DNA of 64,000 nucleotides from Shewanella sp. ANA-3 (GTDB lineage: Bacteria; Pseudomonadota; Gammaproteobacteria; Enterobacterales; Shewanellaceae). Below the pieces are notes generated by a model that ran no database searches, was not told the DNA's origin, and saw only the letters and a program-made list of their open reading frames with translations. Shown in pieces: positions 9,179 to 17,382 of this stretch. The position numbers and the translations under genes were made by a program. The stretch spans positions 3,224,001-3,288,000 of the forward strand of contig NC_008577.1 of assembly GCF_000203935.1 (NCBI RefSeq), given 5' to 3'. How positions within the stretch are numbered: position 1 is the stretch's first letter; each line of letters opens with the position of its first letter.

Positions 9179-9870
9179 TCAGCTTCACGCTCGCGCATCT
9201 GAGCGTCCATCAGGCAAATATAATCCTCTAATTCCTGCCCGGGCGTCGGGTCAAAATGGCGGTTAAGCCTTAATAACCCTGTGATACGATCGACCCGAAA
9301 GTTGCGAAAATCTTGGCGTAACTCACACCAGGTCAGCAAGGTCCAAGTGCCACGCCAAAAATAGATGGCCAGCGGCCGCACTTCGCGCTCGGTCAGGGCT
9401 TTATTCACATCTTGATAGAAGAGTTTGACGTATTCACGGCGCTGTGCCGCATTACGCAGCGGATCGAGAAACTGAAACTCGTTGGAATCTAAATAAAAAT
9501 CCGGCGAAAACATCAAGGATTGATAGGCTTGCAAACGCTTAGGTAGCACGGCTTCCACTTTTATCATCGCCTGACGCGCCGCACTGCCGAGCTCTTTGCC
9601 GCCCCATGTTTGCACCATACGCATGCCGACTTGAATCGCCTCTAATTCGGCCTCGTTAAACATCAGTGGCGGCACATTCACTTCGTGGCGCAATAGATAG
9701 CCCACGCCCGCCTCCCCTTCAATGGGAATGCCGCTCAAACACAAATCCTGCACATCGCGGTACACGGTGCGGGTCGAGACTTCTAAACGATCCGCCAGCT
9801 CTTGGGCGGTCGTCAGTCGTCGATGTTTAAGAATTTGCACTATTTGAAATAGGCGGTCGGCACGGCGCAT
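9172..9870 (-). CDS. YafY-type HTH/WYL transcriptional regulator
   Basis: A 232-residue regulator with a DeoR-like HTH_11 winged helix at residues 3-58 (LFQIVQILKHRRLTTAQELADRLEVSTRTVYRDV) followed by a WYL domain; the usual W-Y-L signature is changed, but the domain-end pattern LLTWCELRQDFRNFRVDRI is typical. WYL regulators sense small ligands or nucleic acids and often control adjacent enzymes. Here it is followed upstream, in the same direction, by a GyrI-like protein and a VOC protein, a common trio for small-molecule response. The start ATG at 9870 is the first in frame and fits family length. Confidence 0.85.
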   Translation of the reverse strand: MRRADRLFQIVQILKHRRLTTAQELADRLEVSTRTVYRDVQDLCLSGIPIEGEAGVGYLLRHEVNVPPLMFNEAELEAIQVGMRMVQTWGGKELGSAARQAMIKVEAVLPKRLQAYQSLMFSPDFYLDSNEFQFLDPLRNAAQRREYVKLFYQDVNKALTEREVRPLAIYFWRGTWTLLTWCELRQDFRNFRVDRITGLLRLNRHFDPTPGQELEDYICLMDAQMREREAEK

Positions 9871-9979
9871 GGACAGTAATCACACTTCAAATTGGCTTGC
9901 TGCGAAAGTTAAGGGATCTTACCCGCTAAAGTGGGCTAGCCCAAGCGATAGTGTATTGGCACAGTGTTATGAATTTGGC

Positions 9980-10480
9980 CTACACGATCCCTATATAAAT
10001 CTCGACCTTATCGGCACTTCGATACACTTCAAAGTCCGTTTGATAATCACGCTGATGCGGACAATCAGGCGCACTAAAGTAGCGCCAAATCTGTCCCCAA
10101 AGGTCAACCACGCAGTGGGGCATTTCCCCTTGCGCACTGAACTTAAGGTAGTTTCCCTCTCGCAGCTGCAACGCCGTAAAAGTGCCGGTCTCGCTGACAG
10201 ATTCAACACTTTTCCCCACTAAAACCGAATAGTCTCCCGTCATATCGGATTCATAGTCGTAGTAGACCCCATACATGGGAGAGTCGAGCATCGCCGTGAG
10301 TTGTGATGATTCAAAAAATGTCTGCCAAAGCGCTGCAATCTTGCCGCCCTCAGCCGCCATTTCGGCGCTATTATTGGTGCGCGTACTCAGCCCAAGCATA
10401 GGTTGAGCCGCCATAAAAACCTGTTCCATTATCCTTTCACCTTCATCACTGAAATTTGCTGTTGCTTGTTTAAGGTCCAT
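9980..10480 (-). CDS. GyrI-like small-molecule-binding domain protein
   Basis: A 166-residue stand-alone effector-binding (GyrI-like, AraC_E_bind) protein: the family pattern is seen in LGLSTRTNNSAEM, IAALWQTFF, YGVYYDYESDMTGDYSVLVG and WRYFSAP, ending with a paired acidic/aromatic strand. Such proteins bind hydrophobic drugs or act as cyclopropane hydrolases. ATG at 10429 (codon 18) has an AAAGGA close upstream and better matches the domain start; the longer start at 10480 has no clear SD. It lies between the WYL regulator and the VOC gene in the same orientation and may be co-regulated with them. Confidence 0.75.
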   Translation of the reverse strand: MDLKQATANFSDEGERIMEQVFMAAQPMLGLSTRTNNSAEMAAEGGKIAALWQTFFESSQLTAMLDSPMYGVYYDYESDMTGDYSVLVGKSVESVSETGTFTALQLREGNYLKFSAQGEMPHCVVDLWGQIWRYFSAPDCPHQRDYQTDFEVYRSADKVEIYIGIV

Positions 10481-10600
10481 CGCGAGACGTTATTGCATAT
10501 CGCTCTTATCCGCAGAACTGACTTTATCCACTTGAATTAAAGAACTGCTTAAAAATCAGTACCAAGAGCCGTGCCAAGGCACGACTCTGCAGGGTTTACA

Positions 10601-10984
10601 TTACTGATTTTGCGACCAGAGACCGACCTTATTGCCTTCGCTATCCACAAACAGGGCTATATAGCCACAACCGCCGTCTTTGATAGGCGTCACAGGTAAT
10701 AGCATAGTCACATTGGCGGCCACGAGTTTATCCACTAAAGGTTGCAATTGTGCGCTGAAATGCAGGTATACAGTGCTACCTTCCATCGACGGTTTGCTCA
10801 TGCTGCATTTAACCAAACCAATGCTGGCGGCGCCTTCTTCCTCTGTTACGAGCGTCGCGTATTGCATGTCTTCCATATCGTCACGCTTAAATTCAACCCC
10901 GAAATGTTGTTGATAAAAAGCGATGGCACGATCCATATCACTGACAGGAATTTCACCCCAGACTAACGGTGCAATTGATAACAT
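10601..10984 (-). CDS. VOC-superfamily (glyoxalase/bleomycin resistance-like) protein
   Basis: A 127-residue single-chain VOC protein with two beta-alpha-beta-beta-beta units: WGEIPVSDMDRAIAFYQQHFGVEF at the start and KDGGCGYIALFVDSEGNKVGLWSQ at the end, the latter being the conserved last strand that normally supplies a metal-binding glutamate; here that position is less clear. I chose the ATG at 10984 because AAGGAG lies 9 bp upstream; a GTG two codons earlier is too close to it. The substrate cannot be told from sequence. Confidence 0.8.
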   Translation of the reverse strand: MLSIAPLVWGEIPVSDMDRAIAFYQQHFGVEFKRDDMEDMQYATLVTEEEGAASIGLVKCSMSKPSMEGSTVYLHFSAQLQPLVDKLVAANVTMLLPVTPIKDGGCGYIALFVDSEGNKVGLWSQNQ

Positions 10985-11060
10985 TTTCACTTTCTCCTTG
11001 TTGAAAAATGCCGATGATTCATCATGTTATAAATGTGGTTCACCAGCGGACGACAACAAG

Positions 11061-11101
11061 AATAAAACAAGGCTACTGACAACATCATGTCAGTAGCCTT
11101 T
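11061..11101 (-). terminator. Terminator of the phosphohexomutase gene
   Basis: A 13-bp perfect stem, arms 11069-11081 and 11088-11100 with a 6-nt loop, followed on the minus strand by TTGTTTTATT. It lies 37 bp after the stop codon. Confidence 0.9.
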
Positions 11102-11136
11102 GAGTGAAGCGATTTTATTGAGTGCGCTCAAGGCGC

Positions 11137-12858
11137 TTATTTAGGCAGGCTCGCCTGATGGGCTGAAATAAACGCCTCCATCGCCAGAGTTGCCCGTGCT
11201 TGGGCGCTGGCTAAGGTGTCTTGCGCCGTCATAGGTTCGACCACCTCGTAGTAACACTTGATTTTAGGCTCAGTGCCTGACGGCCTGACTATAACCCGCG
11301 CGCCATTGGCTAAGCGATAGGTTAATACATCACTGGCGGGCAGATTGATTTTCTCAACCTTACCATCGGCAAAACGGCGCTCTAATGCCTTGAGATCATC
11401 GGTCGACACCAAGGCATGTTCACCAATTGCCAGCGGTGGATGTTCACGCAGATACGCGCCAATATTAGGCGTGTCGGGTTTTAAGGCAATGCTAACTTGA
11501 GCATTGAGATGGAAACCCTGCTCGCGGTAAATCTGCTCGAGTCTATCCCAAATGGTTTGCCCTTTAGCGGCAAGCTCGGCGGTTAATTGGGCAAAGGCGA
11601 CGAGAGCCGACAAGCCGTCCTTATCCCACACCATGTTACCGACCGTGTAACCCAGGGCTTCTTCGTAGGCAAACAGGAATTGGTTATCAGGCTGACTCTG
11701 CGCAATTCCCACATTCATCAGCCACTTAAAACCGGTGAGCGTGGTATAGCTTTCAACGCCAAAGCCTTTAGCGATTTTAGATAATAGACTGGAGGAGACA
11801 ATAGTCGTGCCCACCAGACGCTGCTCCTTGCTCGCATGGCTTAACAGATAATGACCAAAGAGCACACCCACTTGGTCACCCGTTAGCATTTGATACTCGC
11901 CATCATCCTTACGAACTGCAACCGCAAATCTGTCCGCATCGGGGTCATTGGCACAGGCGAGCATGGCGCCATGCTTTTTCGCTTCGGCAATGACTAAGTC
12001 CATCGCACCCTTTTCTTCCGGATTAGGGAAGTTAACCGTTGGGAAATCCCCATCGGGCTCGCGCTGCGCCACCACCGAATACACTTGGGCAAAACCCGCA
12101 TCCTTGAGCACAGTTTCCGCCATTTCAGCGCCCACACCGTGCATGGCGGTATAGGCAAGGCTGACTTTTTCGGGCGCAGTGTTATTTTGCAGCACATTGG
12201 CGTGCATCACGCCGCGGCGATAGGTTTCGTAATAATCGTCCTGCAACCAGATAAGCTTGCCCTGTTTGGTCGCCTCAACCTGATCCATAAACGGAATAGC
12301 TTGAGTTGCCGCCAGCTCAATCTTAGCGGCGATACCAGAGTCATGGGGCGGGATAATCTGTGCGCCGTTTTCCCAATACACTTTGTAGCCATTGTATTGT
12401 GGCGGGTTATGGCTGGCGGTCACCACAATGCCCGCAGCGGCATTAAAATGCTTAACCCCAAAGGCCACCAGCGGCGTTGGCGCCACTTTGGCGGTGAGGC
12501 GCACCTTAATACCCATCGCGGTAAGCACACTGGCGGTATCATGGGCGAAAGTGCGTGAATCATGGCGGCCATCGTAACCAATCACGACACCACGTTCTGC
12601 GGCATCTTTAATTTGTTCGAGTAAATAGGCACCAAGCCCAGCAGATGTTTGACGGATCACTAGGCGATTCATGCCCATAGGACCAGCGCCCACCACACCG
12701 CGTAATCCGGCGGTACCAAATTCTAAACGTCCCGCAAAACGAGCCTCGAGTTCGGCGTCATTTCCGGCGTCGATTAAGGCTTGCAGTTGTGCCTGAGTGC
12801 GGGGATCGGGGTCATTTTCGAGCCAATGCTTAACCTGTAATTGCAAATGGGTATTCAT
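11137..12858 (-). CDS. Phosphoglucomutase/phosphomannomutase (alpha-D-phosphohexomutase)
   Basis: A 573-residue phosphohexomutase of the PGM2-like group. The phosphoserine loop is TASHNPPQYNGYK (about residues 144-156), the metal loop is DPDADRFAV, the sugar-specificity loop is EEALGY, and the phosphate-binding loop is RPSGTEPKIK near the C-terminus. It interconverts hexose-1- and hexose-6-phosphates, linking glycolysis with glycogen and surface sugar synthesis. It is a single transcription unit with its own terminator. A Fur-box-like palindrome sits 12 bp before the ATG, so iron-dependent control is possible. Confidence 0.9.
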   Translation of the reverse strand: MNTHLQLQVKHWLENDPDPRTQAQLQALIDAGNDAELEARFAGRLEFGTAGLRGVVGAGPMGMNRLVIRQTSAGLGAYLLEQIKDAAERGVVIGYDGRHDSRTFAHDTASVLTAMGIKVRLTAKVAPTPLVAFGVKHFNAAAGIVVTASHNPPQYNGYKVYWENGAQIIPPHDSGIAAKIELAATQAIPFMDQVEATKQGKLIWLQDDYYETYRRGVMHANVLQNNTAPEKVSLAYTAMHGVGAEMAETVLKDAGFAQVYSVVAQREPDGDFPTVNFPNPEEKGAMDLVIAEAKKHGAMLACANDPDADRFAVAVRKDDGEYQMLTGDQVGVLFGHYLLSHASKEQRLVGTTIVSSSLLSKIAKGFGVESYTTLTGFKWLMNVGIAQSQPDNQFLFAYEEALGYTVGNMVWDKDGLSALVAFAQLTAELAAKGQTIWDRLEQIYREQGFHLNAQVSIALKPDTPNIGAYLREHPPLAIGEHALVSTDDLKALERRFADGKVEKINLPASDVLTYRLANGARVIVRPSGTEPKIKCYYEVVEPMTAQDTLASAQARATLAMEAFISAHQASLPK

Positions 12859-12870
12859 AGGGGGCCTCAG

Positions 12871-12885
12871 TGAAAATCATTTTCA
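12871..12885 (-). promoter_or_regulatory. Fur-box-like palindrome upstream of the phosphohexomutase
   Basis: TGAAAAT-C-ATTTTCA is a perfect 7-1-7 inverted repeat differing from the Fur consensus TGATAATnATTATCA only at the two symmetrical fourth positions. It lies 12 bp upstream of the ATG at 12858. Binding is inferred. Confidence 0.45.
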
Positions 12886-13130
12886 ATCACCTTAGGAAAA
12901 TCCATGCCGAAGAACAAGCGAATTTGCACTTTTCACAACGGATTTAAGTGTAAAGAGGGAGAGTGTAACGAACTTAGGAGAAGTAAAGTCACGCAAAGAC
13001 GCGATTTATTAACCCTGTTAATCCTTATGCAACAGGGGCTGTCGTACTTGCACAGCCGCGCGCTGTGGTGCTGCGAAAGCACTCACCACCTCAAGCAAAA
13101 TTGCACAGATAAATGCCACGAATTGCCGTC

Positions 13131-13436
13131 TTAACGCAGTAAATTAATCGACACTACGTTAGAAAACAGCTCCTTTTCAGAGTCCTGCTCCAATTGATTG
13201 CGCCAAGGTTTATCGAAAACCCGCACAAGATAGTAAGTATCGCGCCCAGTGTCTGTCACAAAGGCGATGCCGAAACGCATCAACTCGTAGTGAATATCAT
13301 GGACAAACACCAATGAAAAATTTTGGCGCCCGGTCAGCTGATTAATATCTTCTCGGGTTAAACTCACGCCCTTTTCAACACCCTCGAAGCGATTCTTTAG
13401 CCAATGGGCGAATTCTTTCGCACTCACCATAGACAT
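13131..13436 (-). CDS. Conserved hypothetical protein, 101 aa
   Basis: A small soluble protein with no motif I recognise. It has balanced composition, predicted helices at the N-terminus (AKEFAHWLKNRFEGV) and alternating beta pattern in the middle (FSLVFVHDIHYELMRFGIAFV). A strong SD, AGGAGA, sits 7 bp before the ATG, so it is very likely translated. It stands alone between the phosphohexomutase and the secreted haem protein. No function is proposed. Confidence 0.7.
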   Translation of the reverse strand: MSMVSAKEFAHWLKNRFEGVEKGVSLTREDINQLTGRQNFSLVFVHDIHYELMRFGIAFVTDTGRDTYYLVRVFDKPWRNQLEQDSEKELFSNVVSINLLR

Positions 13437-13924
13437 GATCTTTCTCCTCGTACGACCCTAGGCAATAACGGCCTGGCTCGCTGTCATTTGTTCGATTATT
13501 TGTAATGATGGCGTGGCGTAATGCTCAACATCTTAGAATGAGCAAAACCGTGTCCCCATTCCGCTAGATAATGAGCTAAGCCACAAATTTGATGGTGCTA
13601 ATAATTTATTGTTATTAGTACAAAATTGATGAAAACAGACTCTATATATCTGGCTCAGTGCGCTGTTATGCGAACGATTACTCAGGTAGAAAGGAAGCCC
13701 GAACCAAACGTCTGCCTATACGAAAAATAGAACAGTTTGCGCACTTTTACCAAACCGAAAACCGCAAATAGAAATTATTTCATCGGCCGATAACTAGGGC
13801 AATTCACAACCCATCTTTGGGATAACCGAATAAAAACTGGCGCACTATGGCGCCAGTTTTTGCTTGTATTGATTGGGGCTAGTTCCTACAGCAATCTTTA
13901 AATACAACACCTTATAGATATCCC
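13437..13924. other. Intergenic region, 488 bp
   Basis: Apart from the terminator at 13832-13861 I see no gene here. The stretch 13560-13780 is AT-rich and contains no long open frame with a ribosome-binding site. Confidence 0.6.
13832..13861 (-). terminator. Terminator after the secreted haem protein gene
   Basis: A 12-bp stem with arms 13832-13843 and 13850-13861 and a 6-nt loop, flanked by A and T runs on both sides, so it can act on both strands. It lies 63 bp past the stop codon. Confidence 0.88.
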
Positions 13925-15454
13925 TTAACGTGAAGGCAGCGTGCCATCAAACACTCGCACTTTAATATTCTTCTTCAGATTTTCCTGATCCTGTTGCCAT
14001 TCCTGCCACTGGGTCAGACTGATACTCAGCTGCAAGGAAAAATCCGTGGAGATCCATTGTGTCTGTCCCTGCGCATAATGCGGCAGTGGCACAATATTTT
14101 TAGGACCATTGAAGGATTCAGAGCATTGGAAGGATTTAAAGTACACTTGGTCGATCGCCAGATCGAGCTTACTCGGCGTCGTCATACATTGACCGCTTCC
14201 AGGCTCCTGATAAGAAGCAAATTGGTACATAATCGCCGGGGTATTGTTGCTGCTATCGGGCACAGAAGCTGTTTGATGGCAAGATAAGCAACTACTTAAC
14301 GCATTATCCGCCGGACCGTTTAGCCTGCCATTACAACCTAGATGCCCTGCGTTGGTTTTCTCATTTAAACGTCCAACCACCTCTTGAAACACCGCACTAT
14401 CTTTAAGGCCTGACACTGGGTTTTGTGGAAAGGCCGCCGCGCCTACGTTTGCAGGAGGAGTATCATTGCCCCACATAAGTCCAAGGGGTGAGATCCGGTT
14501 CCACGGATTTTTCTCTTTTGCCTTAAATTGACCGTCGGCCACAAAGGTGCCATAGGCCCAGCCTACCGGGGAGCGACTGTCACGTACCGCGATATCAAAC
14601 TGTAGCAAATACACATCGGCGATCGAACGGGGACACTGCTCCGTTTCTTGCTGGAAGCTACAGGCACTACCATCGGCATTTTTACATTCACAGAAATCAC
14701 TCGAACTGATATTGGCTTGCCATACAGGCACATTTTCTAAGAAGGGATAATTATTGGGTGTCGCCGTGGTAAACAACAATTTGCCAATCACACTGCCTTC
14801 ATTAAAGGCAAAATTGGCTTGGGGCATCACAGGCGCAGCAGCCCCCGTCCACACCTTAGCCAAGCTGCCAGCGGCCTGAGGGTTATAAAAGCCTACAGCC
14901 CACATGGTGGTTTTAATATCGCCTTGGTCTTTCACCGCCATAGTGACTGGGGCTTCACGGGTTAATCCATGAATAAATTCGCGTCCGCTCATGGGATCGT
15001 AGGTTTGATAAGGAATATGGTACCAAGCACGTACCTTGTTATTACACAGATCCCAGTCGGAATTGATGTCGCCACTGTCGATATTGCCCGCTTGGATATA
15101 CTGCATAACCGCCCAAAGATAATTCCACGCTTGGGTATTCTTATCCTTTTCAGAGAGATTTTTATCGAAGGGATTGAACTTGAGCCATGGCATTTCCTGA
15201 TCGGCTTTAGCTGCTGAGTAGGCATCACTTAACTGAAAAATCGGCCCCTTCCAACCTGGATAGGCCTGATTGATGATTACTTGGTTATCCCACATGCCAG
15301 TTTTGGTAAAGGCCGGGTCTTGAAAGTAACTCGGGTAAGTTCCCGTACAAGTGGAACTTGAAGGGGCTGGTGTTTGGCCGGTTTGAGATCCAGCGGCGTG
15401 GGCATTGGCTCCCAGCAAAGCGCCAATCAATAGACTCGCAAGAGGTAGTTTCAT
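13925..15454 (-). CDS. Secreted mono-haem c-type cytochrome-like protein
   Basis: A 509-residue exported protein. The ATG at 15454 starts a typical signal peptide (KLPLASLLIGALLGANAHAAG) with AAGGA 8 bp upstream; the longer frame from 15523 lacks a signal. It has a single haem c attachment motif, CLSCH, in the C-terminal third (LSSCLSCHQTAS), plus several cysteine pairs (CECKNADGSACSF, CNGRLNG) that may be disulfides. Large size with only one haem motif suggests a catalytic or binding domain ahead of the haem. It is monocistronic with its own terminator. I do not recognise the N-terminal domain. Confidence 0.72.
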   Translation of the reverse strand: MKLPLASLLIGALLGANAHAAGSQTGQTPAPSSSTCTGTYPSYFQDPAFTKTGMWDNQVIINQAYPGWKGPIFQLSDAYSAAKADQEMPWLKFNPFDKNLSEKDKNTQAWNYLWAVMQYIQAGNIDSGDINSDWDLCNNKVRAWYHIPYQTYDPMSGREFIHGLTREAPVTMAVKDQGDIKTTMWAVGFYNPQAAGSLAKVWTGAAAPVMPQANFAFNEGSVIGKLLFTTATPNNYPFLENVPVWQANISSSDFCECKNADGSACSFQQETEQCPRSIADVYLLQFDIAVRDSRSPVGWAYGTFVADGQFKAKEKNPWNRISPLGLMWGNDTPPANVGAAAFPQNPVSGLKDSAVFQEVVGRLNEKTNAGHLGCNGRLNGPADNALSSCLSCHQTASVPDSSNNTPAIMYQFASYQEPGSGQCMTTPSKLDLAIDQVYFKSFQCSESFNGPKNIVPLPHYAQGQTQWISTDFSLQLSISLTQWQEWQQDQENLKKNIKVRVFDGTLPSR

Positions 15455-15565
15455 AGCTTCATCCTTGAAAGTATTCGTCATCTTTAGGGTTTGCACCGCA
15501 CCTTGGCAATGCCAATTAAGCATAGACTAATTTTCCAAGTCACGATTTTGCCTTCGGTAGATAGT

Positions 15566-15595
15566 AAAAAAGCCATTTAGCATGGGCTAAATGGC
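15566..15595 (-). terminator. Terminator of the TerC-family gene
   Basis: A 10-bp stem, arms 15572-15581 and 15586-15595 with a 4-nt loop, followed on the minus strand by a T6 run. It lies 27 bp downstream of the stop codon. Confidence 0.9.
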
Positions 15596-15621
15596 CTTGA
15601 GACATCAAAAAGTGATTAGGC

Positions 15622-16599
15622 TTACTTCTGCTCGCGCGTCTTCCACAGGGAGAATAATACCCCCGCCAGCAAGAGGCCGAAGGTGACGCCAAGGGATAAG
15701 GCCGTTGGGATCTTAAAGTCCACAATGCCTTCGTGATTAAAGTATACCAGTCCGACTTTCACGCCGATAAATACTAACACCACCGATAGCGCATACTTGA
15801 GGTACTCGAAACGATGCACCATGGCCGCGAGGGCGAAATACAATGCCCGCAGACCTAAAATCGCAAAAATATTAGAGGTATAGACGATAAAGGGATCTTG
15901 GGTAATCGCAAAAATCGCAGGGATACTGTCCACTGCAAACACCAGATCCGCGGTTTCGACTAAGATCAACGCCAAGAACAGAGGCGTTGCCCACCAGCCT
16001 TTGCTGAGTTGATGCTCCTCTCCCCTTACCCAAAACTTCTCTTGATGAAGGCTTGGCGTAAAACGCATTTTGGAGCGTAACCATTTGTAAAACTTATTAT
16101 CTTGGATATCACCATGCTCATCATCGGAAAAGAGCATCTTAATACCCGTGAAAATCAAGAACAGGCCGAATAACACCAACACGCCTTGGTATTGCGCTAC
16201 CAGCGCCGCGCCTAAGCCAATCATAATCGCACGTAGCACGATAACGCCCATGATCCCCCAGAATAACACTCGGTGTTGATACAAACGAGGAATGCCTAAG
16301 CTACTGAAAATAAGCGCGATAACGAAGACGTTATCCATAGATAAGGATTTTTCGATAAGGTAACCCGTGAGGTATTCCATCCCCGCGGTCGAGCCCTTAT
16401 ACCACCATAACCAAGCGCCGAACAACAGACCCATACAAATGTAAAAGGCCGATAATTTAAGGCTCTCTGCCACGGTAATTTCGTGTTGCTCTTTATGTAG
16501 CACACCTAAGTCGAAGGCTAACAATGCCAGCACAAAGCCAAAAAACATTAACCAAACCCATATTGGGTAACCCACAAATAGCGTGGTTAAAAACTCCAT
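15622..16599 (-). CDS. alx: TerC/Alx-family integral membrane protein
   Basis: A 325-residue membrane protein with about nine hydrophobic segments. TerC-family landmarks are FDLGVLHKEQHEITVAESLKLS after the first helix, the SMDNVFVIALIFSSLGIPRLYQHRVLFWGI segment with the conserved acidic residue inside the membrane, the cytoplasmic loop WVRGEEHQLSKGWWATPLFLALILVETADLVFAVDSIPAIFAIT and a C-terminal helical pair. Relatives (Alx, TerC) act in manganese export or metal loading of exported proteins. AGGGAG lies 5 bp before the ATG. A terminator-like hairpin and other structures lie in its leader; see the leader feature. The symbol is by family resemblance. Confidence 0.85.
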   Translation of the reverse strand: MEFLTTLFVGYPIWVWLMFFGFVLALLAFDLGVLHKEQHEITVAESLKLSAFYICMGLLFGAWLWWYKGSTAGMEYLTGYLIEKSLSMDNVFVIALIFSSLGIPRLYQHRVLFWGIMGVIVLRAIMIGLGAALVAQYQGVLVLFGLFLIFTGIKMLFSDDEHGDIQDNKFYKWLRSKMRFTPSLHQEKFWVRGEEHQLSKGWWATPLFLALILVETADLVFAVDSIPAIFAITQDPFIVYTSNIFAILGLRALYFALAAMVHRFEYLKYALSVVLVFIGVKVGLVYFNHEGIVDFKIPTALSLGVTFGLLLAGVLFSLWKTREQK

Positions 16600-17071
16600 A
16601 ACACTCCCTAAAACCTAAAAAATACCGAGTTTTCTCGGCTCCATCGCCACATTCGATCTTAGTACTTGGCGATACCAAAAACAGTGAAACAGGGTAAAAA
16701 CCTTAAAATGTCAGATTAAAATTTTTTTAAATCCATACTACGCAGCCAAAACAACTAGTTACGCAAGGCTCTATCATCTGAGTATTTGTTGTACTCTGTT
16801 CAAATTTAAACCTAGCCCTAGCCCTCACGGGGTCACGTGAGTAAAATAATCGCGTGAGTTCATCACTACTCACGCTTTAGCAGACACAAATCGATGGTAT
16901 TTGTCGCTAACGCAGTGAAAAGCGAGGTGTTTCAGCGCACTGTGTAACACTTGAGCATTAAGCGAAAATGAAAAAGTTCGCGGGTAAGAATAGCCGTTTG
17001 AAATAGCGAGAATGGTAAGCGTGACCACTCGCCACAAGGAATGAAAAAGTGATTCGATGAGAAGTAAAAAA
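16600..17071 (-). promoter_or_regulatory. Long structured leader/spacer upstream of the TerC gene
   Basis: The 472-bp spacer has no gene but several hairpins. Reading towards terC: GCGTGAGT/ACTCACGC (16852-16859 with 16868-16875); CTCACG/CGTGAG (16824-16829 with 16836-16841), whose arms are complementary to those of the first, so alternative pairing is possible; ATCGCCA/TGGCGAT (16643-16649 with 16667-16673); then a terminator-like hairpin just before the SD. This order is typical of leaders that control downstream expression. I looked for the yybP-ykoY manganese riboswitch core that precedes E. coli alx and did not find it. Confidence 0.4.
16617..16638 (-). terminator. Possible attenuator hairpin immediately before terC
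   Basis: On the minus strand CCGAG-AAAA-CTCGG (16638 down to 16625) is followed by TATTTTTT. It ends only 17 bp before the terC start codon, next to the SD, so it may be a regulated attenuator rather than the end of an upstream transcript. The stem is short (5-6 bp). Confidence 0.5.
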
Positions 17072-17311
17072 CTATTCGCGCCCGAGTAGACGGCGCGCGA
17101 CTAATACCACAAGATGCAGTAACAACAGGCCACTAAAGGCTAAGCAGAAAAACAGTAAAGCGATGGCGTTGACCTCTCGAGGAGCGTCACTGTAGAGAGA
17201 CCACCACAAAGGCCAACCGATAAGCGACAGCAGGGTCAACTGCCACATGCAGCGTTTGCAGCGGCCAATCTTTTGCCGAAAAATCGAAGTATTACAATCG
17301 TCGCAGGCCAT
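17072..17311 (-). CDS. DUF3624-family small zinc-ribbon membrane protein
   Basis: A 79-residue protein with two CxxC pairs (ACDDCNTS and GRCKRCMWQL) likely binding a metal, followed by two transmembrane helices (LTLLSLIGWPLWWSLY and AIALLFFCLAFSGLLLLHLVVLVA) and a basic tail. This matches DUF3624 of Shewanella and Vibrio. I chose the ATG at 17311, directly before the first CxxC; the frame extends to a TTG at 17359 without family resemblance. Function unknown. It is downstream of oleD by 71 bp and may be co-transcribed with the ole genes. Confidence 0.75.
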   Translation of the reverse strand: MACDDCNTSIFRQKIGRCKRCMWQLTLLSLIGWPLWWSLYSDAPREVNAIALLFFCLAFSGLLLLHLVVLVARRLLGRE

Positions 17312-17382
17312 TAACTTTTTAATCCAGTAAGTTACCGTGACGGCATAGGATATCACCAAGTTTGCCCTGTGCTAAATAAGCA

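Noticed and set aside
12904..13134. 76-codon plus-strand frame with several cysteines upstream of the phosphohexomutase
   Set aside because: No SD, no family resemblance, biased composition and position in a promoter region; treated as non-coding.
16600..16900. yybP-ykoY manganese riboswitch before the TerC gene
   Set aside because: The GGGGAGUAG and CUCA...GUUGACA core elements were searched by eye on the minus strand and not found.
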